DNA from: Sphingobium cyanobacteriorum
GTDB lineage: Bacteria; Pseudomonadota; Alphaproteobacteria; Sphingomonadales; Sphingomonadaceae
Length of the DNA stretch: 64,000 nt
Direction of reading: 5' to 3'
Assembly (NCBI RefSeq): GCF_030580935.1
Contig: NZ_JAUQOM010000009.1
Span: 59,519-123,518, forward strand
Part shown: in pieces, positions 29,011-37,210 of the stretch
Position numbering within the stretch: the first letter of the stretch is position 1
How the letters are laid out: each line of letters begins with the position of its first letter
Made by a program: the position numbers and the translations under genes
Notes under the pieces: generated by a model
What the model saw: the letters and a program-made list of their open reading frames with translations, nothing else
Databases searched by the model: none
Told to the model about the DNA's origin: nothing

Positions 29011-29466
29011 TTGACGGGTCTGACAAACAGCAAATTTCTGAAGGCGGGCATCGCTTCTGTTGCCCTGTTCGCCGCCTATCCCGCGCTCGCCCAAACCGCC
29101 CCGGCAGCGTCCGCGCCAGCGGCCCAGGCCACCCCGGCAACCCCCACCCCGGCAGCCCCCGCACCCGCCACCCCCGCAGCGGGTGCCAGCAGCTTCAGCG
29201 ACGCCGATATCAGGCAATTCGCCGCCGCCGCCGTGGAAGTGACCAAGATCCAGCAGGATACATCGATTTCGGATGCGGACAAGCAGCCCAAGATGGTTGC
29301 CGCGCTCCAGGCGTCGGGCATTCCGCCGGAAAAATTCAACCAGATCGGGCAGGCCGCGGCCGCCGATCCTGCGCTCCAGCAGCGCATTCAGGCGGCGGCT
29401 CCGCCAGCACCGGCAAGCCCGGCGACCCCGGCCGCGCCGGCACAGCCCAGCCAGCCGCCGCAATGA
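29011..29466 (+). CDS. DUF4168 domain exported protein
   Basis: This protein of about 151 residues has a signal peptide (KFLKAGIASVALFAAYPALAQ), an Ala/Pro-rich linker, the DUF4168 core (about 60-125: FSDADIRQFAAAAVEV) and another Ala/Pro tail. I prefer the TTG at 29011 because AGGAG sits 7 bases upstream; an ATG at 28990 (seven codons earlier) has no ribosome site. DUF4168 proteins are exported and of unknown function. It lies between the M13 peptidase and bioA. Confidence 0.7.
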   Translation: MTGLTNSKFLKAGIASVALFAAYPALAQTAPAASAPAAQATPATPTPAAPAPATPAAGASSFSDADIRQFAAAAVEVTKIQQDTSISDADKQPKMVAALQASGIPPEKFNQIGQAAAADPALQQRIQAAAPPAPASPATPAAPAQPSQPPQ

Positions 29467-29533
29467 TAGCGATGGACTGATCCTGCGGGGGAGGCGCTTG
29501 GCCCAGGACGGTTTGCACGATAAGCATCCGTCC

Positions 29534-30838
29534 ATGCCTTCCGCGATCCCACCCTCCCCCGTCTGGCACCCCTTTACCCAGCATGGCTTGAACGAGCCGA
29601 TCCCCCATGTCGTCCGCGCCGAGGGGGCGTTGCTGCATCTGGCCGACGGCCGCACCCTGATCGACGGCATTTCAAGCTGGTGGGTGACGACCCATGGCCA
29701 TTGCGAACCCCGCATCGCCGCCGCCATCGCGCGACAGGCCAGCACACTCGATCAGCTCATCTTCGCCGCCTACACCCATGGCCCTGCGGAGGAAGTGGCG
29801 CACGGGCTGATCGCCATGGCCCCGCACGCGCCGGGCCAGCCCGAACTCGCCCACGTCTTTTATTCCGACAGTGGATCGACCGCGGTTGAGGTCGCGCTGA
29901 AAATGGCCCTGGGCTATTGGCACAATCTGGCGCTCGACGGCGTGGCGAAAGCGCGCAACCGCATCCTGGTGCTGGAACATGGCTATCATGGCGACACGAT
30001 CGGCGCGATGTCGATCGGGGAGCGTGGGGTTTATAACGCCGCCTGGACGCCACTGCTGTTCGATGTCGGCACCGTGCCCTTCCCCGCGCCCGGCCGCGAG
30101 CAGGCCTGCCTCGACGCGCTGGACACCGCCTGCGCGCAGCATCCGGCCGCCTTCATCGTCGAACCGCTGCTGCTAGGAGCCGGCGGGATGCTGCTCTATC
30201 CGGCGTGGGTGCTGCGCGAAATGGCGGCAATCTGCCGCAGGCATGGCGTGCTGTTCATCGCCGATGAAGTCATGACCGGCTGGGGCCGCACCGGCACGCT
30301 GTTCGCTTGCGAGCAAGCCGCTATCGTGCCGGATATCATGGCGGTGGCCAAGGGGATCACCGGCGGCGCGATCCCGCTGGCCGCGACATTGGCCACCGCG
30401 CCGATTTTCGAAGCGCATCGCTCGACCGACCGGGCGCGGCTGTTCTACCATTCGTCCAGCTATACGGCGAACGCGATCGCCTGCGCCGCTGCCGCCGCGA
30501 ATCTGGCCATCTGGCGCGAAGAAGATGTGCCGGGGCGGATCGCGACCGTCAGCCAGGGCATGGCACAGCGACTCGAACAGCTGGCGACGCATCCCGCCTT
30601 CGCCAATCCGCGCCAGTTGGGCGCGGTGGCGGCGATCGAGCTGGTAGCTGCCGATGCGGGCTATCTGTCCGACCTGGCCCCGCGCCTGCGCGCCTTCTTC
30701 CTGGAACATGGCCTCTTGCTAAGGCCTTTGGGCAACACCATCTACCTGATGCCGCCCTATTGCGTCGATGCGCGGCAGCTCGATGCCATCTTCGCGGCGC
30801 TCCATGCGGCCGGTGATATGTTCGGCGCGCATCCCTGA
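29534..30838 (+). CDS. bioA: Adenosylmethionine-8-amino-7-oxononanoate aminotransferase
   Basis: This 434-residue PLP aminotransferase uses S-adenosylmethionine to convert 8-amino-7-oxononanoate to diaminopelargonate. It has VWHPFTQHG, DGISSWWVTTHGH, YHGDTIGAMS and the PLP lysine K273 in MAVAKGITGG, all matching BioA. With bioF and bioD upstream it supplies three of the four late biotin steps. It is not in an overlapping operon with them. Confidence 0.95.
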   Translation: MPSAIPPSPVWHPFTQHGLNEPIPHVVRAEGALLHLADGRTLIDGISSWWVTTHGHCEPRIAAAIARQASTLDQLIFAAYTHGPAEEVAHGLIAMAPHAPGQPELAHVFYSDSGSTAVEVALKMALGYWHNLALDGVAKARNRILVLEHGYHGDTIGAMSIGERGVYNAAWTPLLFDVGTVPFPAPGREQACLDALDTACAQHPAAFIVEPLLLGAGGMLLYPAWVLREMAAICRRHGVLFIADEVMTGWGRTGTLFACEQAAIVPDIMAVAKGITGGAIPLAATLATAPIFEAHRSTDRARLFYHSSSYTANAIACAAAAANLAIWREEDVPGRIATVSQGMAQRLEQLATHPAFANPRQLGAVAAIELVAADAGYLSDLAPRLRAFFLEHGLLLRPLGNTIYLMPPYCVDARQLDAIFAALHAAGDMFGAHP

Positions 30839-30895
30839 CTTTCATTTTGCTCCGTTTGGCGCTATGGCGGCGCGATTTTTCGAATTCGGGATATT

Positions 30896-31114
30896 ATGGC
30901 TAAAGAAGAACTGCTTGAAATGCGCGGACAGGTTGTGGAGCTTCTCCCCAACGCCATGTTCCGCGTGCGGCTGGAAAATGACCACGAAATTCTCGGCCAT
31001 ACGGCCGGCAAGATGCGCAAGAACCGCATTCGCGTGCTGGTGGGCGACGAAGTATTGGTCGAACTCACCCCCTACGACCTGACCAAGGGTCGGATCACCT
31101 ACCGCTTCAAATAA
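30896..31114 (+). CDS. infA: Translation initiation factor IF-1
   Basis: This 72-residue S1-fold protein matches IF-1 along its whole length, including [17 protein letters not shown] and [15 protein letters not shown]-1 binds the 30S A site during initiation. It starts a closely spaced run with maf, rng and yacG that ends in tRNA-Phe. Confidence 0.97.
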   Translation: MAKEELLEMRGQVVELLPNAMFRVRLENDHEILGHTAGKMRKNRIRVLVGDEVLVELTPYDLTKGRITYRFK

Positions 31115-31126
31115 GCCGCAATATCG

Positions 31127-31699
31127 ATGCGGCTCATTCTTGCTTCGGCTTCCCCCAGACGGCGCGACCTTCTGGGCCAGATCGGCGTTGTCCCCGACGC
31201 GGTCGATCCTGCCGATATCGACGAAACGCCCCGGAAGGCCGAACGGCCCGCCGCCTATGCCGCGCGCGTGGCGGCGGCCAAGGGCAACCTCGTCGCCGCC
31301 CGGCATCCCGGCGCGCTGATCCTGTCCGGTGACACGGTGGTCGCCGTGGGGCGGCGCATCCTGCCCAAGACCGAAAGCGCACAGGAAGCGCGCGCCTGCC
31401 TCACGCTCCTGTCCGGCCGGCGGCATCGGGTGCTCAGCGCCATCACGCTGATCGATGGCGACGGGCGGGCGCGGCATCGCCTGTCCGACAATGTCGTCAT
31501 CTTCAAGCGGCTGGATCAGGCGGAGATCGACGCCTATATCGCCAGCGACGAATGGCGCGGCAAGGCGGGCGGCTATGCCATACAGGGGCGCGCCGCCGGC
31601 CTGATCCGCACGATTCAGGGCAGCCACAGCGCGATCATGGGCCTGCCGCTTTACGAAACCCGCACGCTGCTCAAGGCAGCGGGCTATCTGTCCGACTAG
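31127..31699 (+). CDS. Maf-like nucleoside triphosphate pyrophosphatase
   Basis: This 190-residue protein begins LILASASPRRRDLL, the Maf family signature, and has SGDTVVAV and the IQGRAAGLIRTIQGSHSAIMGLPL segment. Maf proteins hydrolyse non-canonical or pyrimidine nucleoside triphosphates and have been linked to septum control. The exact substrate subclass cannot be read with certainty. It lies 12 bases after infA. Confidence 0.92.
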   Translation: MRLILASASPRRRDLLGQIGVVPDAVDPADIDETPRKAERPAAYAARVAAAKGNLVAARHPGALILSGDTVVAVGRRILPKTESAQEARACLTLLSGRRHRVLSAITLIDGDGRARHRLSDNVVIFKRLDQAEIDAYIASDEWRGKAGGYAIQGRAAGLIRTIQGSHSAIMGLPLYETRTLLKAAGYLSD

Positions 31700-31707
31700 G
31701 AACGCAC

Positions 31708-32697
31708 ATGGCCGAATGGCTTTATGAAGAAGGCATTGGCGAGGCCCGCGCCGCGCTGATCGAGCATGGCAAGCTGGTCGAGGCGCTGGTCGAGCGCGAG
31801 GGCGACGCCGTGCGCGCCGGCGCGGTGGCGCAGGGCCGCCTGATCGCGACCGTCATTCCCAGGAAGCGCGGCATCGTGCGCCTGATCTCCGGCGAGGAAG
31901 TGCTGCTGGAGCCGATCCCGCCCCGCCTGGCCGAAGGCGGCAATGTGCTGGTGGAAATCATCCGCGAGGCGATTGCCGAGGAAGGCCGCCCCAAGCGCGC
32001 CAAGGGCCGCGTGCCCGGCCCCGGCATCAAGCCCCATCCCGGTCCCAGCCTGCTCCAGCGCATACGCGCGACCGGCGTGCCCGTCCTCCCCTGCCCCGCG
32101 CATGAAGAGGACCGGCTGGAGGCGCATGGCTGGAGCGAGTTGATGGAAGAGGCGATGAGCGGCGAGGTCGGCACCGAAGCCGCCGCCCTGCGCCTCTACC
32201 TCACCCCCGCCATGCTGCTGATCGATGTTGACGGGTCGCTGCCGCCGGCGCAACTGGGGCCGAAGGGCGCGAAGCTCGCCGCCCAGACGGTGCGCCGCAT
32301 GGGCCTGTCCGGTTCGATCGGCATCGACCTGCCGACGATGAACAACAAGGATGAGCGGATGATCGCCGCCGCCCAGGTCGACAAATATCTGCCGCTGCCC
32401 TTCGAGCGGACGGCAGTGAACGGCTTCGGCTTTCTCCAGATCATCCGCCGTCGCGAGCGCGCCAACCTGATGGAGGTGCTGCGCGAAGATACGGTGCTGA
32501 CCGCCGCGCTGGCGCTGCTGCGCCGGGCCGAACGGCATGGTCAGGGCGGCGCGGCGACGCTGACCGCTGCGCCCGCCGTGATCGACCGGCTGCACAAGCG
32601 GCAGGACTGGATCGAAATGCTGGCCAAGCGACGCGGCGGCCCCGTCACCCTGCAGGCCGATGCAACGCTTTCCCTGTCGGCCGGCCATGTCGCCTAA
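31708..32697 (+). CDS. Ribonuclease E/G family protein, short
   Basis: This 329-residue protein matches the catalytic part of RNase E/G: the S1-like N-terminus, then MLLIDVDGSLPP and GSIGIDLPTM, which carry the two metal-binding Asp residues of the DNase I-like domain. It lacks the CPxC zinc-link and any C-terminal scaffold, so it is a minimal variant. It should act in RNA processing. It starts 8 bases after maf and overlaps yacG by 11 bases. Confidence 0.85.
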   Translation: MAEWLYEEGIGEARAALIEHGKLVEALVEREGDAVRAGAVAQGRLIATVIPRKRGIVRLISGEEVLLEPIPPRLAEGGNVLVEIIREAIAEEGRPKRAKGRVPGPGIKPHPGPSLLQRIRATGVPVLPCPAHEEDRLEAHGWSELMEEAMSGEVGTEAAALRLYLTPAMLLIDVDGSLPPAQLGPKGAKLAAQTVRRMGLSGSIGIDLPTMNNKDERMIAAAQVDKYLPLPFERTAVNGFGFLQIIRRRERANLMEVLREDTVLTAALALLRRAERHGQGGAATLTAAPAVIDRLHKRQDWIEMLAKRRGGPVTLQADATLSLSAGHVA

Positions 32698-32881
32698 ATC
32701 TGCCGCCTGCCCGGTCTGCCGCCAACCGGCACAAGCGGCCAGCCGCCCCTTTTGCAGCCCCGCCTGCCGCGACCGCGACCTGCTGCAATGGCTGGGCGAA
32801 GGCTATCGCGTGCCCGGTCCGCCGGCCGAGGAAGATGCGCAAAAAAATGGCAATTATGGGCTGGACAGCGAACCGGATTGA
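32687..32881 (+). CDS. yacG: DNA gyrase inhibitor YacG
   Basis: This 64-residue protein has the four-Cys zinc finger CPVC-x(12)-C-x3-C, then RDRDLLQWLGEGYRVPG, which identifies YacG. It binds gyrase B and blocks DNA binding in studied bacteria. The start lies within the end of the RNase gene, so translation is coupled. Confidence 0.92.
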   Translation: MSPKSAACPVCRQPAQAASRPFCSPACRDRDLLQWLGEGYRVPGPPAEEDAQKNGNYGLDSEPD

Positions 32882-32930
32882 CGCTTATAGGCACGCCTCC
32901 ATCCGGCGGACGCCTCCGCCGATGCCCCGT

Positions 32931-33006
32931 GCCCGGGTAGCTCAGTTGGTAGAGCATGCGATTGAAAATCGCAGTGTCGGCGGTTCGACTCCGTCCCCGG
33001 GCACCA
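32931..33006 (+). tRNA. tRNA-Phe (GAA)
   Basis: A 76-base cloverleaf with acceptor stem GCCCGGG/CCCGGGC, D-loop AGCTCAGTTGGTAGAG, anticodon GAA in GATTGAAAATC, T-loop GGTTCGACTCC, and an encoded CCA end. A GGCGGA/TCCGCC hairpin lies at 32905-32920, after yacG. Confidence 0.97.
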
Positions 33007-33167
33007 CAAAATGCCTTTCACCATATCTGTACCCCGGTCTGCGATAGACAAGAGACCGTAGCCAGCATGGCGTCGACCTGCGCCTTCGCGCCGGGCACGA
33101 AACGACCATTGGCCGTTGAGAAAGGCTGAAAGCGCATCGCGTCGGCATCTCCTGCCGGGTCATCCTG

Positions 33168-33533
33168 TCACGCAACCTCAATCGACGCGCGGATGCTGCC
33201 CTTGTTGTTAAAATAGAACAGCCATGCGTCGTTGGCGAACAGGTACAGCCGCCCGTCGCGGTCGGCAATGAACGCTCCCGCGCTGCCGATGCGATGGATC
33301 GGCCGCTTCATCTGGCCGACCGTGGCGCAAAGGCAGAACCATGGCGCTGACGGGAGGCGGCGCAGCCATTGCACCGGATCAAGCCACGGGCGCTCAAATC
33401 CATCAGGCGTGGCGGAAATCGAGGAATCGACCCACCGCCCCTGCGCCGCAATGCTTATGGCCTGTCCCTTTACAACATCGATTTCCGTGTCGTTCCAGCG
33501 ATATGCCGCAAATACTGTGGTGTCCTGCCCCAT
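33168..33533 (-). CDS. LecA (PA-IL)-like lectin-fold protein
   Basis: This 121-residue protein has no signal peptide. Its C-terminal pattern N101-D102, six residues, then N109-N110-KGS matches the spacing of the calcium- and galactose-binding Asn-Asp...Asn-Asn motif of the PA-IL (LecA) lectin; the intervening Thr is replaced by Phe. The rest (VVKGQAISIAAQGRW, PWFCLCATVG, GRLYLFAND) fits the same beta-sandwich. Sugar binding is inference. The gene is divergent from the patatin lipoprotein with only 65 bases between the starts, so the two may be coregulated. Confidence 0.6.
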   Translation of the reverse strand: MGQDTTVFAAYRWNDTEIDVVKGQAISIAAQGRWVDSSISATPDGFERPWLDPVQWLRRLPSAPWFCLCATVGQMKRPIHRIGSAGAFIADRDGRLYLFANDAWLFYFNNKGSIRASIEVA

Positions 33534-33598
33534 ATGACCGCCCTTGCATTTCAATAAGAACAATGATTGACTTATCATCAATTGATCAGGGGGCGGCA
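33534..33598. promoter_or_regulatory. AT-rich divergent promoter region
   Basis: The 65 bases between the lectin-like and patatin genes are unusually AT-rich and contain the 10-bp palindrome ATCAATTGAT (33577-33586) and a TTGACT hexamer. This is a good candidate for a shared divergent promoter and operator. The regulator is not identified. Confidence 0.4.
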
Positions 33599-35110
33599 AT
33601 GATTAGCTTATATTCTAAGTTTATTCTGACCATTGCCGCTTCCTTGTCATTGATTTCATGCAACATTGCTCCAGTTCAAAATGCCGGGTCAGCCGATCCC
33701 GCCCGCAGTTGCGCGTCCATCAAAAAGCGGGTGATGATCGATCCTCCCGGCCCTGACGGCGCGCCGCTGTCGCTTGCGCAGGACGGAAGCCGGTCCAAAG
33801 AGACCACGGACTTTCTCGAAACGGTCGACCGGATGTTTGCTGCCGGCGCCCGTCAACAGATGCGGTCACTGGCGCCCGGCGACGGTGAGCCGATCAGCGA
33901 TGCGATGCTGCTCCTGTCCGGCGGCAGTCAGAACGGCGCCTTCGGTGCCGGCTTCCTCGCCGAATGGAGCAGGCTGCGCGAACGGCGTGGCAAGCAGGGC
34001 CTGCCACGCTTTCGCCTGGTCACGGGGATCAGCACCGGCGCGCTGCAATCGACCTTCGCCTTCCTCAACGAAGCCGCCCTGATCGAACAGAATTATACGA
34101 TCGCCAGCGAAGCGGACCTGCTCGACATATTCACGCCCGGTGGCGGGCTGCGCAGCGAATCGCCCGTGGGGCGGCTGCGCGGGGCACTGAGCCTGGCCCG
34201 GCGCGGGGCCCTGTCCGACCTGCAGCCCCTGCGCGAGAAGCTGGCGGGTACGAAGGGCAAGGAAGCCGAGGCGTTGATTTCCGATGCGGTCCTGCTGCGC
34301 GTGGCCGACGAAGCCGGGCCAGATCCCGATCATCCCCGCCGGATGCTGCTGGTCGGCGCGGTAGAGATGGATACAGGCGATGCCTTTGTTTTCGATCTGA
34401 CGAAGGCCGCGCGACTGTACAAGGAAGGGCAGACGTGGATGCGCGCCTGTTATATCGAGGCGCTGATGGCGTCCGCATCGGTGCCGATGGCGGCGCTGCC
34501 AGTGTTCATCGACGGAAAGATGTACATCGATGGCGGCGCGCGTTTCGGCGTGATTTCCGACTTCAGCGCCTATCTGTACCAGCGGGTCGCGCAGCAGCGG
34601 CAGGCAGAACGCCGCGCCGAGGCCCGCGCCAAGGGGATCATCTTGCCCGACCCGCTGCCGGCGGAACCGATGTATCTGTACATGCTGGTCAACGGGACGC
34701 TGGAGGCCGGCCACACCTGTCACCTGCGGGATTGCGCAAAGCACCCGCTTCCGCCCCCTGATTCTCCGATGGCCGGCCAGCATGGCGCCTGGTCGATCGA
34801 CAAGGTGGGGCTGCGGGCGATGTCGATCCTGATCAACCAGTCCTACCGAAGTTCGGTATTCTGGGCGACGACCAGGTCGCAGGACCTGGGTTTCCACCCG
34901 TTGTTCGCCCGCATCGAAGATGACGCGGGCCGGCATCCGGCGCGGCTCGACATGGATGTGCCCGGCGGGGAGGAATTGACCTGCGAACTCTGGCGCAGGC
35001 GCGACGTTGAAAAGAGCAGGCCGCTCGAATTTCACCCGCGCTATATGCGTTGCCTCATCAGCTATGGCGCCAAGCGGGCGGCCACCGAAGATTGGGCACG
35101 CCATGACTGA
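33599..35110 (+). CDS. Patatin-like phospholipase lipoprotein
   Basis: This 503-residue protein has a lipoprotein signal ending SLISC, so it is membrane-anchored and exported. The patatin domain shows oxyanion-hole LSGGSQNGAFGAG, nucleophile GISTG (S145) and catalytic Asp in DGGARFG (D311), a complete Ser-Asp dyad. It should be a lipid acyl hydrolase. The ATG at 33599 (AGGGGG upstream) places the signal peptide correctly. The gene is divergent from the lectin-like gene and ends near a bidirectional terminator. Confidence 0.85.
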   Translation: MISLYSKFILTIAASLSLISCNIAPVQNAGSADPARSCASIKKRVMIDPPGPDGAPLSLAQDGSRSKETTDFLETVDRMFAAGARQQMRSLAPGDGEPISDAMLLLSGGSQNGAFGAGFLAEWSRLRERRGKQGLPRFRLVTGISTGALQSTFAFLNEAALIEQNYTIASEADLLDIFTPGGGLRSESPVGRLRGALSLARRGALSDLQPLREKLAGTKGKEAEALISDAVLLRVADEAGPDPDHPRRMLLVGAVEMDTGDAFVFDLTKAARLYKEGQTWMRACYIEALMASASVPMAALPVFIDGKMYIDGGARFGVISDFSAYLYQRVAQQRQAERRAEARAKGIILPDPLPAEPMYLYMLVNGTLEAGHTCHLRDCAKHPLPPPDSPMAGQHGAWSIDKVGLRAMSILINQSYRSSVFWATTRSQDLGFHPLFARIEDDAGRHPARLDMDVPGGEELTCELWRRRDVEKSRPLEFHPRYMRCLISYGAKRAATEDWARHD

Positions 35111-35158
35111 CCCCCTGCCGCATTGAAAGCGGCCGGCTCGCCCTTTTGGGATGATAAT

Positions 35159-35181
35159 CGGGAGGGCAGCCAGCCCTCCCG
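35159..35181. terminator. Bidirectional terminator
   Basis: CGGGAGGGC and GCCCTCCCG form a perfect 9-bp stem with a 5-base loop (AGCCA), located between the convergent patatin and pirin genes. An AAATAT stretch follows on the plus strand. Confidence 0.65.
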
Positions 35182-35189
35182 AAATATCC

Positions 35190-35888
35190 TCAGGCAGCGT
35201 CGACCATGACGATCTCGCTATCCTCCACCGCGATGACACGAATGACATCCACATCCTTGATCGCGGCGCCGTCGCGCGCGTTGACCTGTACATCGTCGAT
35301 CCTGATCACCCCGGTCGCGGGAACGAGATAGGCCTTGCGATCCTTGCCGATGGGATATTCGGCACTTTCGCCAGCCTTGAGCGTAGCGGCCACGATGCGG
35401 GCGTCGGTGCGGATCGGCAGGGCGTCATTGTCATTTTCGTAACCGGACGCCAGCGTGACGAAATGACCGGCGCGATCGCCTTTCGGGAACGGCCGGGCGC
35501 CCCAGCCCGGTGCGCCGCCGCTGCGCGTAGGCACGATCCAGATCTGGAAGATTTTCGTGGTGACATCCTCCAGATTATATTCGGAGTGACGCACACCCGA
35601 CCCCGCGCTCATGACCTGGACATCACCCGCTTCGGTCCGGCCCTTGTTACCCAGGCTGTCCTCATGGGTAATGGCCCCTTCGCGCACATAGGTGATGATT
35701 TCCATATCGCGATGCGGATGGGGCGGAAAGCCGGTATGCGGCGCGATCGTGTCGTCGTTCCAGACGCGCAGGTTGCCCCAGTTCATGCGCGCCGGATCAT
35801 GATAGCCGGCGAACGAAAAGTGATGCCGGGCGTCGAGCCAGCCATGGTTGGCGCCGCCAAGCTGGGAGAAGGGCCGAACTTCGATCAT
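35190..35888 (-). CDS. Pirin family protein
   Basis: This 232-residue cupin protein matches pirin: the N-terminal metal-binding FPPHPHRDMEIITYV segment, HEDSLGN, and a second His in GSGVRHSEYN. Some bacterial pirins have quercetin 2,3-dioxygenase activity and others bind metabolic enzymes, so the role is open. The start has AAAGGAGACATGAC upstream. It is divergent from a LysR regulator 111 bases away, a common arrangement that suggests the LysR protein controls it. Confidence 0.9.
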   Translation of the reverse strand: MIEVRPFSQLGGANHGWLDARHHFSFAGYHDPARMNWGNLRVWNDDTIAPHTGFPPHPHRDMEIITYVREGAITHEDSLGNKGRTEAGDVQVMSAGSGVRHSEYNLEDVTTKIFQIWIVPTRSGGAPGWGARPFPKGDRAGHFVTLASGYENDNDALPIRTDARIVAATLKAGESAEYPIGKDRKAYLVPATGVIRIDDVQVNARDGAAIKDVDVIRVIAVEDSEIVMVDAA

Positions 35889-35999
35889 GTCATGTCTCCT
35901 TTGAAACAGCATCAGGCTGTCGTTGGAGCGGCTTTACGCCTTGCGATAAGTTCGACCCAGAGAGATAAAGCTGGCGCATTCATTCGAGAAAGTGGAACA

Positions 36000-36929
36000 A
36001 TGAATTCGCCCGGCACCCCGACATTCGACCAGCTCCGCATCTTTCTCACCATTGTCGACATGGGCAGCTTCGCGGCCGCCGCGCGAAAGCTCAATCGCGC
36101 GGTTTCGGTGATCAGCTATGGCATCGCCAATCTGGAAGCGCAGCTTGGCCTGACACTGTTTGATCGCGAAGGTACGCGCAAGCCGCAACTGACCGTGGCA
36201 GGACGCGCCCTGCTTGCCGAGGCGCGCAGCATATCGCATGGTTTCGACGGGCTGCGGGCCAAGGTCAAAGGGCTGCTCGACGGCCTGGAGGCGGAGGTTG
36301 ACCTGGCGGTCGACGTGATGCTGCCGGCCGAGCGCCTGGGCAAGGTGCTTCGCGATTTCGCGACCGCGTTCCCCACGGTCCAGCTTCGCCTGCATGTCGA
36401 AGCACTGGGCGCGATCACCGCCATGGTGCTGGATCGCGGTGCGGCGATCGGCATATCCGGGCCGTTGGCCGCTGGTGTCGAGGGCATTGAGTGCATCGCT
36501 GCGGGTTCCGTTCCGATGGTGCCGGTCGCGGCGCCCGATCATCCGCTGGGCCGCATGGCGCGCATCCCTCCCGGCGCAGGCCGCGAACATATCCAGTTGG
36601 TGCTGACGGACCGTTCCCGCTTCACCGAGGGGCAGGATTATTCGGTGATGAGTCCCAAGACCTGGCGCCTGGCTGATCTGGGCGCGAAGCACGCGCTGCT
36701 GCGTGAAGGGATCGGGTGGGGCAACATGCCGCTGCCGATGATCGAACCCGACCTTGTCGATGGCACATTGGTGCGCCTCGTCATGCCGGATCATGTCGGC
36801 GGAACATATCGCTTTGCGGGGGTGTGGCGCCGGGACACGCCACCGGGGCCTGCCGCATCCTGGTTGCTTGACCAGTTTGTCGCGCTGGGCGCAGATGACA
36901 AGGAACTGGAGGGCATGGGCGATGTCTGA
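36000..36929 (+). CDS. LysR family transcriptional regulator
   Basis: This 309-residue protein has an N-terminal winged helix-turn-helix (about 8-68: FDQLRIFLTIVDMGSFAAAARKL) and a periplasmic-binding-protein-like effector domain (about 95-300). It should bind as a tetramer near its own promoter and that of pirin. The inducer is unknown. The ATG at 36000 gives the standard family start. Confidence 0.9.
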   Translation: MNSPGTPTFDQLRIFLTIVDMGSFAAAARKLNRAVSVISYGIANLEAQLGLTLFDREGTRKPQLTVAGRALLAEARSISHGFDGLRAKVKGLLDGLEAEVDLAVDVMLPAERLGKVLRDFATAFPTVQLRLHVEALGAITAMVLDRGAAIGISGPLAAGVEGIECIAAGSVPMVPVAAPDHPLGRMARIPPGAGREHIQLVLTDRSRFTEGQDYSVMSPKTWRLADLGAKHALLREGIGWGNMPLPMIEPDLVDGTLVRLVMPDHVGGTYRFAGVWRRDTPPGPAASWLLDQFVALGADDKELEGMGDV

Positions 36930-37210
36930 CCAGCCGGAGGCCGACCGAAGCGCGGCATGCGTTCAGGCCGGCCGGAGACCTTTCACCGATGGCGTAAAAG
37001 CCCGGCAGAATGGGTTCGATACTCTACAACCCGGCGCAGCAGGAACGGCATGCTGTCTCCCGCCGGGTGCCCGCGCCAGGCGTTTCTGAAAGCGGCAGGC
37101 GTCGGGAAAACCCAGGGGACCGGCCAGTCCGAACGCGACCAGCATGCCCAGGATCGCATCCGGCCCGACATTCTGCTTTCCGGACATGTTTCACGCATGG
37201 AAACATGGCA
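36930..37210. other. Intergenic, no gene seen
   Basis: This 281-base stretch between the LysR gene and the convergent SDR gene is open in several frames, but none shows family-like sequence, a ribosome site with sensible start, or consistent codon use. It probably marks a junction between core and accessory DNA. Confidence 0.5.
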
